Made by a program: the position numbers and the translations under genes. Positions 51,188-58,655 of a stretch of DNA of 64,000 bases are shown here, in pieces (the stretch's first letter is position 1; each line of letters opens with the position of its first letter). The notes beneath the pieces were generated by a model that had not been told where the DNA came from, did not search any database, and worked only from the letters and a program-made list of their open reading frames with translations. The stretch is from VRUE01 sp036276735. Lineage in GTDB: Bacteria; Actinomycetota; Thermoleophilia; Solirubrobacterales; 70-9. The stretch spans positions 56,284 to 120,283 of the forward strand of contig DASUOH010000025.1 of assembly GCA_036276735.1 (NCBI GenBank), read 5' to 3'.

Positions 51188-51604
51188 TCACTCCGCCCAA
51201 CGCGCGGACAGCTGGTAGATGATCGTCACGTTGAGGATGATCATCAGGAACGCCCACAGCGGCGCGGCGGGGAACCAGACGATCTGGGCAACGGTGTTGA
51301 CGGTGACGAAGAAGATCGCCGCCATGCGAGCCCAATTGGCACCGGCGAACAGCCCGAGCCCGGTGCTGGCGACGATCGATCCGAGGATCAGGTGTACCCA
51401 GCCCCAGGTCGTGACGTCGGCGATCATCACGCCCTGGCCGCCGACGAAGACGATTTCGTCATTGAGGATTCCCGCCAAGCCCCAGAGGGCGTCGAGCGAG
51501 CCGACGATGAACAACATCGTGCCGGCGAAGATCGCCCAGCCCGTCGGCTGCCGTTCCTCAGCTCTCCGGTCGTAGTCTCTTCCTGGGGGGGCACTGGCCT
51601 CCAT
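51188..51604 (-). CDS. DUF7144 four-TM membrane protein, copy A
   Basis: A 138-residue protein with four hydrophobic helices. WAIFAGTMLFIVGSLDALWGLAGI at the start, TTWGWVHLILGSI in the middle and the final PLWAFLMIILNVTIIYQLS match the actinobacterial DUF7144 pattern. It is a paralogue of the protein at 52879-53265 and pairs with PLD-N/SHOCT copy A. The function is unknown. Confidence 0.8.
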   Translation of the reverse strand: MEASAPPGRDYDRRAEERQPTGWAIFAGTMLFIVGSLDALWGLAGILNDEIVFVGGQGVMIADVTTWGWVHLILGSIVASTGLGLFAGANWARMAAIFFVTVNTVAQIVWFPAAPLWAFLMIILNVTIIYQLSARWAE

Positions 51605-51712
51605 GAAGGCTCCTTTCGCAATGGCCCTTGGGGCCGGTTATCTCTTCTCCCGTTCAGCGCCCCCTGCCACCAGCACTGACCGATAGGACGATATGACGTA
51701 CCTGCACTGGAA

Positions 51713-51991
51713 TCAACTGTCAGCTGCCAGCAGCTTGGCCTTCTGGGCGGCGAACTCCTCCTCGGTGAGGATGCCCTGCGCTTTCAGCTCGCCCAGCTCC
51801 TTCAGCTGGTCGATGGTCGAGCTTTCGGACGTCGCGGCGGCGGCCGGTGCTGGCGCGACCTGTTGAGGCTGAAGCTGTTCTTCCTGCGCGGCCCAGCGCT
51901 GTCCCTGCCGGCGCGAGACGCGGTTGCTGACCGACGTCGCGGTGCCGGCGATGACGGCGGTGCGAGCCACTCCACGGAGTAGTCCTGGCAT
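51713..51991 (-). CDS. short SHOCT-domain protein
   Basis: A 92-residue protein with a basic N-terminus containing a weak hydrophobic stretch (GVARTAVIAGTATSVSNRV), an Ala/Gln/Pro-rich linker and a C-terminal SHOCT motif (TIDQLKELGELKAQGILTEEEFAAQKAKLL). The ATG at 51991 is chosen because the frame upstream is antisense coding of the DUF6325 gene. It lies between the two duplicated units. Confidence 0.8.
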   Translation of the reverse strand: MPGLLRGVARTAVIAGTATSVSNRVSRRQGQRWAAQEEQLQPQQVAPAPAAAATSESSTIDQLKELGELKAQGILTEEEFAAQKAKLLAADS

Positions 51992-52004
51992 GGTGCGTCT
52001 CCTC

Positions 52005-52445
52005 TCAGGCCTCGGCCGCGTCAAGCGCGGCGAGGACGGCTTGGACGGGAATGCGGCCGCTGGCGACCAGTTGCCCGCCGGAGCGACGAACCGCCGTGGC
52101 GAACGGCCCGGCCCAGGCGTTCTCGAACACCAGCAGGGCGGCGGAGGTCCCGGGCTCCATCGCCCCACCCGCCTCCTCGACGTCCTCGTCGGAGAGCAGT
52201 CCGGAGGAGGCGCCCTCGAAGACCGACAGCTCGGCCACCTCGCCGCCGACGTCGGCGATCTCCAGCCCGCGGACGGTCCCGTCATCGGCCTTGGAAATGA
52301 AGGTCAGGTCGAGGATGCGGATCAGGCCGCGGTCGACGAGGTCGACCAGATGCGGAGCCACCTCACCGTTGGGCTGGCGCCCGGGCCACTCGACCAGGAT
52401 GTAGTCGATCGGCCCCATTTCGGCGACGTCTCCGTTGCCGCTCAT
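52005..52445 (-). CDS. DUF6325 family protein
   Basis: A 146-residue soluble protein. MGPIDYILVEWPGRQPNGEV and LVDLVDRGLIRILDLTFI are characteristic of DUF6325. A late segment SAALLVFENAWAGPFATAVRRSGGQLVASGRIP resembles the family's C-terminal half. Its ATG overlaps the stop of PLD-N/SHOCT copy B (ATGA). Genes of this family commonly sit next to SHOCT membrane proteins in actinobacteria; the role is unknown. Confidence 0.82.
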   Translation of the reverse strand: MSGNGDVAEMGPIDYILVEWPGRQPNGEVAPHLVDLVDRGLIRILDLTFISKADDGTVRGLEIADVGGEVAELSVFEGASSGLLSDEDVEEAGGAMEPGTSAALLVFENAWAGPFATAVRRSGGQLVASGRIPVQAVLAALDAAEA

Positions 52446-52837
52446 GCGAGCGCCTCTGCCTTCAGGCGGCCGAACTCGTCGGCGTCGATCGCGCCACTGT
52501 CGAGCAGTTCCTTGGCCTTGGCGATCTCCGAGGCGCTGCCGCCCCCGGCGACGCCGCGGACGTAATCGTCGAATTCGCCCCGGGCGCGTTGGGCGCGTTC
52601 GGCCTGGCGCTCGGCCATTCCCCTGCCCTGCGAGATCAGGTACATGAAGACGCCGAAGAACGGCACGAGGAGGATCAGGAGCGACCAGGCGGCCTTGCCC
52701 CAGCCGGAGACGTCGTGGCGGGCGAAGAGGTCTCCGAAGGTGCGGAAGATCAGCGAGATCCAGAGGACGAACGCGAAGAAGACGAACATCGTCCAGATGA
52801 TGTCCAGCAGTGGGTACTCGACGGCGAGGGGCAGCAT
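52442..52837 (-). CDS. PLD-N / SHOCT small membrane protein, copy B
   Basis: A 131-residue paralogue of copy A. Two N-terminal helices flank FGDLFARHDVSGWGKAAW, then LVPFFGVFMYLISQGRGMAE, and the SHOCT motif is EIAKAKELLDSGAIDADEFGRLKAEAL. Shared features with copy A (MLP start, GDLFxxHxxSGWGKAAW, LIxxGxGMxER) show they arose by duplication. It is coupled to the DUF6325 gene downstream. Confidence 0.85.
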   Translation of the reverse strand: MLPLAVEYPLLDIIWTMFVFFAFVLWISLIFRTFGDLFARHDVSGWGKAAWSLLILLVPFFGVFMYLISQGRGMAERQAERAQRARGEFDDYVRGVAGGGSASEIAKAKELLDSGAIDADEFGRLKAEALA

Positions 52838-52878
52838 TGTCTTTCCTCCTGGTTATCGGGACGGTCTCAGCGCTGGCC

Positions 52879-53265
52879 TCAGGTGCGCTCGACCGGCTCC
52901 CCGTAGACGAAGAGGCCGTGGATGACGATCACGCAAAGGGCGAAGATGCCCAGCGACCAGAAGGGGTAGGCGCCGGAAACCGAGAGCAGGGCGCCGACCG
53001 CGCCGAGGCTGGCCGCGGTGATGCCGATCACCCGCCCGTAGACGTTGCCGCTGAAAAGCGAGAAGCCGCCGCTGAGCTGAAGCACTCCGATCAGCACGAG
53101 AATCCAACCCCAGGTACTGAGGGTCGCGAACACGTAGTGGGTGCCGGCATCGGTGAAGAAATTCGCATCGGCGATCGCGGCGATGCCGTAGATCACGTTC
53201 AACGAGCCCGCTATCAGCAACAGCAGTGCCGCGAACATCGCTCGGCCGACTCCTCTGGCTTCCAT
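52879..53265 (-). CDS. DUF7144 four-TM membrane protein, copy B
   Basis: A 128-residue four-helix protein. The start EARGVGRAMFAALLLLIAGSLNVIYGI, then LSTWGWILVLIGVLQLSGG, match copy A (WGW, G-rich fourth-helix turns). The ATG at 53265 has a GAGGAG ribosome site; the upstream open frame to 53313 lacks one. It heads the leftward series of small genes. Confidence 0.8.
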   Translation of the reverse strand: MEARGVGRAMFAALLLLIAGSLNVIYGIAAIADANFFTDAGTHYVFATLSTWGWILVLIGVLQLSGGFSLFSGNVYGRVIGITAASLGAVGALLSVSGAYPFWSLGIFALCVIVIHGLFVYGEPVERT

Positions 53266-53405
53266 CTCAGCTCTCCTCTGTAGTGCCGCTCGCTGGTTCG
53301 ACGGCGATTTCAAGCCGAGGCTCGCACCGCCACCGCCCGATCGCTAGGGCATGCGCACGTCAATCGCGGTGGTGCCTGCGCCCGTCGGCTGGCGAGCTCG
53401 TCCGG

Positions 53406-55190
53406 TCAGGCGATAGAGACGCGACCGAGGACGCTGGTACCCGCGCCTGGACTGGACTCGATGCGCAGGTCGCCCCCCACCGCGGCGAGGCGGTCTCGCA
53501 TCCCGGTGATGCCCGAGCCCTCGCCGTTGTGGTCCGTCGCGAAACCGCATCCGTCGTCGCTCACCTCGAACAGGAGGTCGTCCTCGCGGCGGAGCTCGAT
53601 CCTGATTCCACTCGCGCCAGCCGCGTGCTTGCTTGCGTTCTGCAACGCCTCGAGACAGCAGAAGTAGACGGCGCTCTCGGTCTCCGAGGGGAACCGACCG
53701 AGGCCCTCCGCGCTCACCAGGACCGCCAGATGCGAGCGCTGGCCGGCGGCCCTCAGGGCTTCGCCGAGCCCGCTGGAGGCGAGCAGCGGCGGGTAGATGC
53801 CGCGGGCGAGTGAGCGCACCTCTTCGATGATCTCGTCTACTTCCGGAGCAAGGTCGGCGACCATCTCCGTCCCGCTGTCGGAATGGCGCTCCAGCGCCTC
53901 GCGGGCGAGCTCCAGCTTGACCCGCAGCGCGACCAGATGCTGCTGGGCTCCGTCGTGGAGGTCGCGCTCGATCTTGCGGCGGGCCCCGTCGGCGGTGCCC
54001 GCGAGCCGCTTGCGCGAGGCGGCGACATCCTCCAACGACTCGGAGAGGGCGGCGTCGAGGCGCTGCCGCTCGAGCCCTGAGATCGCACAGGAGGCGACTG
54101 CCCGCAGGAAGCTGGGATATTCCCGGAAGCCGCGGTCGCAGACGATGCACACCCGCAGCCCCGACTCTGCTTCGGCTTCCGCCAGGCAGTTGTGCGGGGT
54201 CTCTGCCTTTGCAGAGCACTCCTCAGACGATGAATCGAGCCAGCACCGCGCGCCTCCGTCTGCGGGCGGCGGCGCGTAATAAAGCTCCACCGCAGGTTCG
54301 GCCAGTGATTGGGCGAGGAGGGCACGCAGTTGTGCCGGGTTCCTCGTGGCGGCGAGCCCGGTGCTCAGGCCGGCGAGCGCGCGGCCAGAATAGACCTGCC
54401 ACTGCAGCAGCCCAACGAGGAAGCCCAGCGCAGCCGCGCCAATCGTTAACTGCGCGACCAGCGATGCGATCTCCATCACGTCGGCGCTTCCTTCCGCCCG
54501 GCGCAGAGCGATGTACAGACCGGCGGCCGAGAACCGCAGCGCGCCCGCACCGAGCACGGGGACGAGGGTCCTCTTCAGATTGTGGCCGGCAGCGCGGATT
54601 CGTGCTGACAAGACCACCACGACGAGGACGTAGAGGACGATCGTGAGGCCCTCCCGCAGCGGCTTGACGACGTCGGCGAGGACTGCCGGCTCAGAGCCCG
54701 CGAAGAACGCATTGGGCGGGCATTCGGCCGCGCAGTTCGCAAAAGGGCTGGGCAGCGGGTACTGCTCGACGAATGGGACGGTAGGCAGGTAGAGAGTTGC
54801 CACGAGCACTGCGGCGGCGGCGAAGACCAGTCGCGCCGGGCGAGTCTCCAGGCGACCGCTCGGATAGGACAGCAGGGCGTAGATCAGCGCCATCTCGAAG
54901 ATCCATACAGCGACCCGGCCGACGCTGTAGAGGAGTTCAACGTCGGAGTTGGACAGGGAGGCGACGAACCAGCACAGGCCGGTCGCGAACAGCACCTGCC
55001 CAAATCGTCCCTCTCCCTCGCGCCGCCAGGCATAAAGGCCGACTCCAAGCAGCGCTGCAACGGTGAGTGCGGCGATCGCCGCCGAGGCGCCTTGGCGCGG
55101 CGCCGCCGCATTCGACAAACCGACCGTGGCCGAGATCGTGCTCAGCACGAGGGTAAGCACAACCAGTGCGGTGATTCGGCGATTACTCAA
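53406..55190 (-). CDS. sensor histidine kinase, NarX/HisKA_3 type
   Basis: A 594-residue membrane kinase. The N-terminal ~250 residues contain about seven hydrophobic segments. A ~90-residue spacer with several cysteines (CWLDSSSEEC, CVICDRGF) might be a GAF-like or redox-sensitive element. The dimerisation box IERDLHDGAQQHLVALRVKL (His in DLHDG) and an HATPase_c domain with EALQNASKHA, SDDGCGFA and GSGITGMRDRLAAVGG complete it. It would phosphorylate the LuxR-type regulator encoded two genes upstream in the same operon (56362 to 53406). The input signal is unknown. Confidence 0.9.
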   Translation of the reverse strand: MSNRRITALVVLTLVLSTISATVGLSNAAAPRQGASAAIAALTVAALLGVGLYAWRREGEGRFGQVLFATGLCWFVASLSNSDVELLYSVGRVAVWIFEMALIYALLSYPSGRLETRPARLVFAAAAVLVATLYLPTVPFVEQYPLPSPFANCAAECPPNAFFAGSEPAVLADVVKPLREGLTIVLYVLVVVVLSARIRAAGHNLKRTLVPVLGAGALRFSAAGLYIALRRAEGSADVMEIASLVAQLTIGAAALGFLVGLLQWQVYSGRALAGLSTGLAATRNPAQLRALLAQSLAEPAVELYYAPPPADGGARCWLDSSSEECSAKAETPHNCLAEAEAESGLRVCIVCDRGFREYPSFLRAVASCAISGLERQRLDAALSESLEDVAASRKRLAGTADGARRKIERDLHDGAQQHLVALRVKLELAREALERHSDSGTEMVADLAPEVDEIIEEVRSLARGIYPPLLASSGLGEALRAAGQRSHLAVLVSAEGLGRFPSETESAVYFCCLEALQNASKHAAGASGIRIELRREDDLLFEVSDDGCGFATDHNGEGSGITGMRDRLAAVGGDLRIESSPGAGTSVLGRVSIA

Positions 55191-55220
55191 AGTCAGCCCT
55201 CTCAGGCCAGCCTACGCTCC

Positions 55221-55643
55221 TCAGGAGCGATTGCCGCGGTGCTTCTCCCAAAACTCCCGCAACCAGGCAGGGCGCAGGTTCTCCTTCGCCAGTACCTCAC
55301 CGGCCGAGAAATCATCGGCGGGGAGCTCGTCGGGGTGTTGGGCGGAGATCAGCGCGACCAGGGTCTCGGGATGGGCGTCGCGTAGCGCCCGGGCCAGCTC
55401 GAATCCATCCATTCCCGGCATGTTGACGTCGACCAGAACCAGGTCTGGCTGGCCGCGGTCCACCCTCGCGAGCGCCTCCTCGCCGGAGGTGACACCGCCG
55501 ATCCAGCTGAAGCCGGGGGTCGCCTCGACGACGGCTCGGGCGGCATCGAGAAAGCGGGGGTGGTCGTCGACCGCAAGCACACTCACCGATCCGAGGGCTT
55601 TCGGCATTAGCTCAGGCTGGCACCCCGCCATCCCGTTCACCAT
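55221..55643 (-). CDS. stand-alone receiver-domain response regulator
   Basis: A 140-residue single receiver domain: acidic pair AVDDHPR, phospho-acceptor Asp in LVLVDVNMPGMDG and a lysine in VLAKENL. There is no output domain. The longest start is the ATG at 55643; the ATG at 55607 gives a more usual N-terminus. It lies between a LuxR-type regulator and the kinase, so it may act as a phosphate sink or intermediate in their phosphorelay. Confidence 0.87.
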   Translation of the reverse strand: MVNGMAGCQPELMPKALGSVSVLAVDDHPRFLDAARAVVEATPGFSWIGGVTSGEEALARVDRGQPDLVLVDVNMPGMDGFELARALRDAHPETLVALISAQHPDELPADDFSAGEVLAKENLRPAWLREFWEKHRGNRS

Positions 55644-55651
55644 CCTGCATG

Positions 55652-55673
55652 CACCCCTACGCGCGGGGGGGTG
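55652..55673 (-). promoter_or_regulatory. CACCCC-N10-GGGGTG hairpin between response-regulator genes
   Basis: CACCCC (55652-55657) and GGGGTG (55668-55673) form a 6-bp inverted repeat filling most of the 35-bp gap between the two regulator genes. It may attenuate transcription or be a binding site related to the CCCC-N4-GGGG sites nearby. Confidence 0.35.
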
Positions 55674-55678
55674 GACGC

Positions 55679-56362
55679 CTAACTGCGGTACTCGGACTCG
55701 GCGAGGAAGATCAGGGCCGCCCTGACCCGCTTGGAGATCTGCTCGGCATCGGGCGAGTAGGTGAGGCCGAGCTTGAGGAAGATCGCGTTGATGTGCTTCT
55801 CGATCGCCCTCTTGCTCAGCACCAGCTCAGCGGCGATAGCGGCATTGCTCTTACCCTCGGCGATCGCGGCGAGAACGTCCAGCTCCCGCGGCGTCATCTC
55901 CGCCAGTGGGGAGCTGTCGGCGCGGGCGCGGGCCTGGACCAGGACCTCGACGATCTTCGGGTCGATCACCGATCCCCCCTCGGCCACCGCACGGATCGCC
56001 CTGGTCAGCTCGGAGCGGTCGGCCACCCGCTCCTTGAGCAGGTACGCGCGTCCCTCCGAACCCGACTCGAGCAAGCGCAGAACGAAGCCGGGCTCCGAGT
56101 ACTGGCTGAGGATGACGACGCCGATCCGCGGGTGCGTCTCGCGTAGCCGCGAGGCGATCTGGATGCCGGCGTCGTCTCCGTCGGGCGGCATGCGGATGTC
56201 GGTGAGGACGACGTCCGGCGGGTCGCCCTCGACGGCCTCCAGCAGCGACGACAGGTCGGCGCAGCTGGCGAGCACCTCGATCTCCCCATCTCCAGAAAGC
56301 AGCTGCTCGAGGCCCTCTCGGACGATGTAGTTGTCCTCGGCGAGGGCGATCCGCAGGGCCAC
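55679..56362 (-). CDS. NarL/LuxR-type response regulator
   Basis: A 227-residue two-domain regulator. The receiver has acidic residues in ALAEDN, phospho-acceptor Asp in VVLTDIRMPP and a lysine in YLLKERV. The C-terminal GerE helix-turn-helix is LDVLAAIAEGKSNAAIAAELVLSKRAIEKHINAIFLKLGL. It is the first gene of an operon with the receiver-only protein and the histidine kinase. It is divergent from the SHOCT membrane protein at 56461, whose control region holds two CCCGACCGGG sites it could bind. Confidence 0.9.
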   Translation of the reverse strand: MALRIALAEDNYIVREGLEQLLSGDGEIEVLASCADLSSLLEAVEGDPPDVVLTDIRMPPDGDDAGIQIASRLRETHPRIGVVILSQYSEPGFVLRLLESGSEGRAYLLKERVADRSELTRAIRAVAEGGSVIDPKIVEVLVQARARADSSPLAEMTPRELDVLAAIAEGKSNAAIAAELVLSKRAIEKHINAIFLKLGLTYSPDAEQISKRVRAALIFLAESEYRS

Positions 56363-56380
56363 CGGCCAAGCCTAGCCTCG

Positions 56381-56453
56381 CCCGACCGGGGCGTCAGCCT
56401 CCCCGCCGACAAGCATGCGCGCATGCTGGCGCCAGGCTCCCCCGACCGGGAGC
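56381..56453. promoter_or_regulatory. two CCCGACCGGG sites in a divergent control region
   Basis: CCCGACCGGG occurs at 56381-56390 and again at 56441-56450, exactly 60 bp apart. The right copy is the centre of a perfect inverted repeat GCTCCC-N6-GGGAGC (56436-56453), 8 bp before the GTG of the rightward gene. The left copy lies 19 bp from the start of the LuxR-type regulator gene. This arrangement fits a shared operator for that regulator. Confidence 0.4.
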
Positions 56454-56460
56454 TTGCAAG

Positions 56461-57768
56461 GTGGTGGAGAAGCAACGCGCTCATCGCAAGCTCGTGGTCG
56501 CGATCCTCGTTTTCGCGACTCTGCTCGGCCTCGTCTCGGTCTTCTCGATCTGGGTCAAGCGTCAGGCTCTGGAGACCGACACCTGGACCAGCACGAGCAC
56601 GAAGCTGCTCGAAGACAAGGACGTCAACGAAGCCCTCTCCGCCTACATGGTGGAAGCGCTCTACGAGAACGTCGACGTGCAGGGCGAACTTGCTGGTGCG
56701 CTGCCGCCCGCCGCCAAGCCTCTTGCCGGGCCGGCGGCAGCGGGCCTCAGACAGCTCGCCGGCGACGTCGCCTCCGAGGCGCTCACCCGGCCGAGAGTGC
56801 AGGCGCTCTGGTCAGAAGCGAACCGCACCGCTCATGGGCTCTTCCTCGAACTGATCGAGGGAGGCGGCGACACGCTCTCAACCGAAGGGGGCAATGTGGC
56901 GCTCGACCTGGGCGCGATCGTCGATCGCCTCGGTGAACAGCTCGGGGTTGACGTCGCCGACAAATTGCCGCCGGACGCGGCGCAGATTCAGCTGGTCGAG
57001 TCCGAACAGCTCTCGACCGCGCAGGACGTGGTGAAGGCGCTAAAGGGTCTCTCCGTGATCCTGCCGCTGATCACGCTGGCGCTGTACGCGCTCGCGGTCT
57101 ACCTGGCTCGCGGCTGGCGCCGCGAGGCGATCCGCGCCTGGGGGATCAGCTGGATGGTGATCGGGGTTCTCGTCCTCGTCATCCGCTCGGTCGCGGGTGA
57201 AGCGCTCGTTGGAAGCCTGGCCAGCTCGGAGTCGGTCGAGCCCGCGGTCGGCGCGGTCTGGGACATCGGCACCTCCCTGCTGCGCAACGGGGGCATCGCG
57301 ATGTTTGCCTACGGGCTCGTCATCTTCCTCGGAGCCGTGTTGGCGGGTCCGCTCGGGTTCGCCAAGCGCGCCCGTCGCTCATTGGCGCCGCTCCTGCGGG
57401 AGCGTGCCACCGCCTACGCGGCCGCCGCAATCGTTGTCCTCCTCCTGCTCTGGTGGGGACCGACGGAAGGCTTCCGTCGACCGCTGCCGCTGCTTGTCCT
57501 GCTCGCCCTCTTCGTCGCCGGGATCGAGGCGCTCCGCCGACGAACCCTGCGCGAGTACCCGCGGGAGACCTGGGACACCATGCGCGACCGCTGGGCCGCG
57601 CGCTTTTCCCGGCACCCATCTGCCGCCACGGCCCCGACCGGCACTGGCGGAACGAGCGCCGAGTCGTCGAATCGCGTCGGCGAGCTCGAGCGACTCGTCG
57701 CCCTGCGAGATGCGGGCGCCCTCGACGCCGAGGAGTTCGCCCAGGAGAAGCAGCGCCTGCTTGGCTAG
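56461..57768 (+). CDS. membrane protein with C-terminal SHOCT motif
   Basis: A 435-residue protein. An N-terminal helix (LVVAILVFATLLGLVSVFSIWV) precedes a ~170-residue extracytoplasmic helical domain. Four to five more helices follow (~200-345), and a linker leads to a SHOCT-like end (VGELERLVALRDAGALDAEEFAQEKQRLL). The middle segment TDTWTSTSTKLLEDKDVNEALSAYMV resembles other actinobacterial hypothetical membrane proteins; no function is known. The start is a GTG. Its SHOCT end links it to the cluster of SHOCT proteins across the kinase operon. Confidence 0.8.
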   Translation: MVEKQRAHRKLVVAILVFATLLGLVSVFSIWVKRQALETDTWTSTSTKLLEDKDVNEALSAYMVEALYENVDVQGELAGALPPAAKPLAGPAAAGLRQLAGDVASEALTRPRVQALWSEANRTAHGLFLELIEGGGDTLSTEGGNVALDLGAIVDRLGEQLGVDVADKLPPDAAQIQLVESEQLSTAQDVVKALKGLSVILPLITLALYALAVYLARGWRREAIRAWGISWMVIGVLVLVIRSVAGEALVGSLASSESVEPAVGAVWDIGTSLLRNGGIAMFAYGLVIFLGAVLAGPLGFAKRARRSLAPLLRERATAYAAAAIVVLLLLWWGPTEGFRRPLPLLVLLALFVAGIEALRRRTLREYPRETWDTMRDRWAARFSRHPSAATAPTGTGGTSAESSNRVGELERLVALRDAGALDAEEFAQEKQRLLG

Positions 57769-57781
57769 ACAACCAACGGCC

Positions 57782-57797
57782 GCCCCGTTTCCGGGGC
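57782..57797. terminator. hairpin GCCCCG-TTTC-CGGGGC between convergent genes
   Basis: A perfect 6-bp stem with a TTTC loop lies in the 30-bp gap between the SHOCT membrane-protein gene (ends 57768) and the VapC gene (ends 57799). It can serve both strands. Confidence 0.55.
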
Positions 57798-57798
57798 T

Positions 57799-58200
57799 CT
57801 AGCCAGAACCGCTTGCAATCGAGACGCCAGGAAGCTCAGCAAAGGCCCTTTGGTCGGAGCTCACGACCTGCCGCTCCTGAGCTCGTGCGGTCGCAGCAAT
57901 GATGAGATCGTGGGCACCACGAGGCGCACCCGCCTGCCGGGTGTGTGCCAATAGAGCGGCGTGCGCTTGAGCAACGTCGAGGTCGTAGGGCTCAATCGAG
58001 ACGGCGTCGAGAACCGCTGCTACGAAACGCTCCCGCTTATTCCTCCGGCCCCCTTTCGCCAGCTGAACGCCAACCGTCAGCTCCGCCACGGTGATCGCCG
58101 CAACTGCGACATCGTCACCGTCGTCGATCGCATCGACCAGGGAATCCCCCCCGCGCTCGGCATCAACCAAGACCGTCGTATCGAGGATCAGTCGCGCCAG
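57799..58200 (-). CDS. PIN-domain toxin, VapC type
   Basis: A PIN ribonuclease. The N-terminal LILDTTVLVDAERGG carries the first catalytic Asp, the middle has ITVAELTVG (Glu), and the end has GAHDLIIAATA (Asp) and VVSSDQRAFAEL (Asp). No ATG, GTG or TTG precedes the first catalytic Asp: the first TTG (58170) would delete it. A CTG at 58200 (LARLILDTT, 133 residues) or at 58191 (CTGA overlap with the antitoxin stop) must be used, helped by translational coupling. I give the longer form. It would cleave tRNA or other RNA unless bound by the antitoxin encoded just upstream. Confidence 0.8.
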   Translation of the reverse strand: MARLILDTTVLVDAERGGDSLVDAIDDGDDVAVAAITVAELTVGVQLAKGGRRNKRERFVAAVLDAVSIEPYDLDVAQAHAALLAHTRQAGAPRGAHDLIIAATARAQERQVVSSDQRAFAELPGVSIASGSG

Positions 58201-58439
58201 GGGTCCGTCACAGGATCCATGCCCTCGCGAAGTTCCCGCAACTCCCCTGCCCAGGCGTCGTCAGGCCGGTTGGCGCGAAGCACCTCCTTGAGCGCTTTCC
58301 CAGTCCCGCCGCTCGTGGGACCGATGGTCGCGACGGCGCGACCATGGCGAACCACCACATAGGACTCCCCACCCCGCTCCACATCGTCCAGAACCTCCGA
58401 GAACCGGCGGGATGCATCAGTCGCACTTAGCTGTTTCAT
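58188..58439 (-). CDS. Phd/YefM-type antitoxin
   Basis: An 83-residue antitoxin. The N-terminal MKQLSATDASRRFSEVLDDVERGGESYVVVRHGRAVATI is the Phd/YefM DNA-binding fold, and the C-terminal half (DDAWAGELRELREGMD) would wrap the PIN toxin. It overlaps the toxin gene. A tandem ATCAGATT repeat directly upstream (58443-58458) probably binds the complex for autoregulation. Confidence 0.87.
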   Translation of the reverse strand: MKQLSATDASRRFSEVLDDVERGGESYVVVRHGRAVATIGPTSGGTGKALKEVLRANRPDDAWAGELRELREGMDPVTDPWRD

Positions 58440-58442
58440 GAA

Positions 58443-58458
58443 ATCAGATTATCAGATT
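58443..58458 (-). promoter_or_regulatory. tandem ATCAGATT repeat at the antitoxin promoter
   Basis: ATCAGATT-ATCAGATT starts 4 bp upstream of the antitoxin ATG in an AT-rich stretch unlike its surroundings. It is a likely operator of the toxin-antitoxin complex and overlaps the start of transcription. Confidence 0.55.
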
Positions 58459-58598
58459 TTAAGCCGGCAGAGTGCGAGCGACTCGCGCTCGTCATCTCGA
58501 CCCCCCAAGCTCATGTTGGCCCAACCGTGTCCGCGGGCCATTTGGACCTTCTTGTCTGGCTCCGGAAGCGACAAACCGCAAATGCGGGACTGTCGTCC

Positions 58599-58644
58599 TA
58601 TAGCGGGGGCGGGGCTTGAGGCCTCGACCTTCGGGTTATGAGGC
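58599..58644 (-). repeat. degenerate tRNA-Met 3'-end copy, probable att scar (left)
   Basis: This 46-bp segment matches 39 of 46 bases of the tRNA fragment at 61384-61429. On the minus strand it runs from the anticodon loop (CTCATAA) through the T-arm to the discriminator. Most mismatches fall in the T-arm, so it is not a working tRNA part. The 5' half of a tRNA is absent. Together with the right copy it probably marks the ends of an integrated element. Confidence 0.6.
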
Positions 58645-58655
58645 CCACCAAGCAC

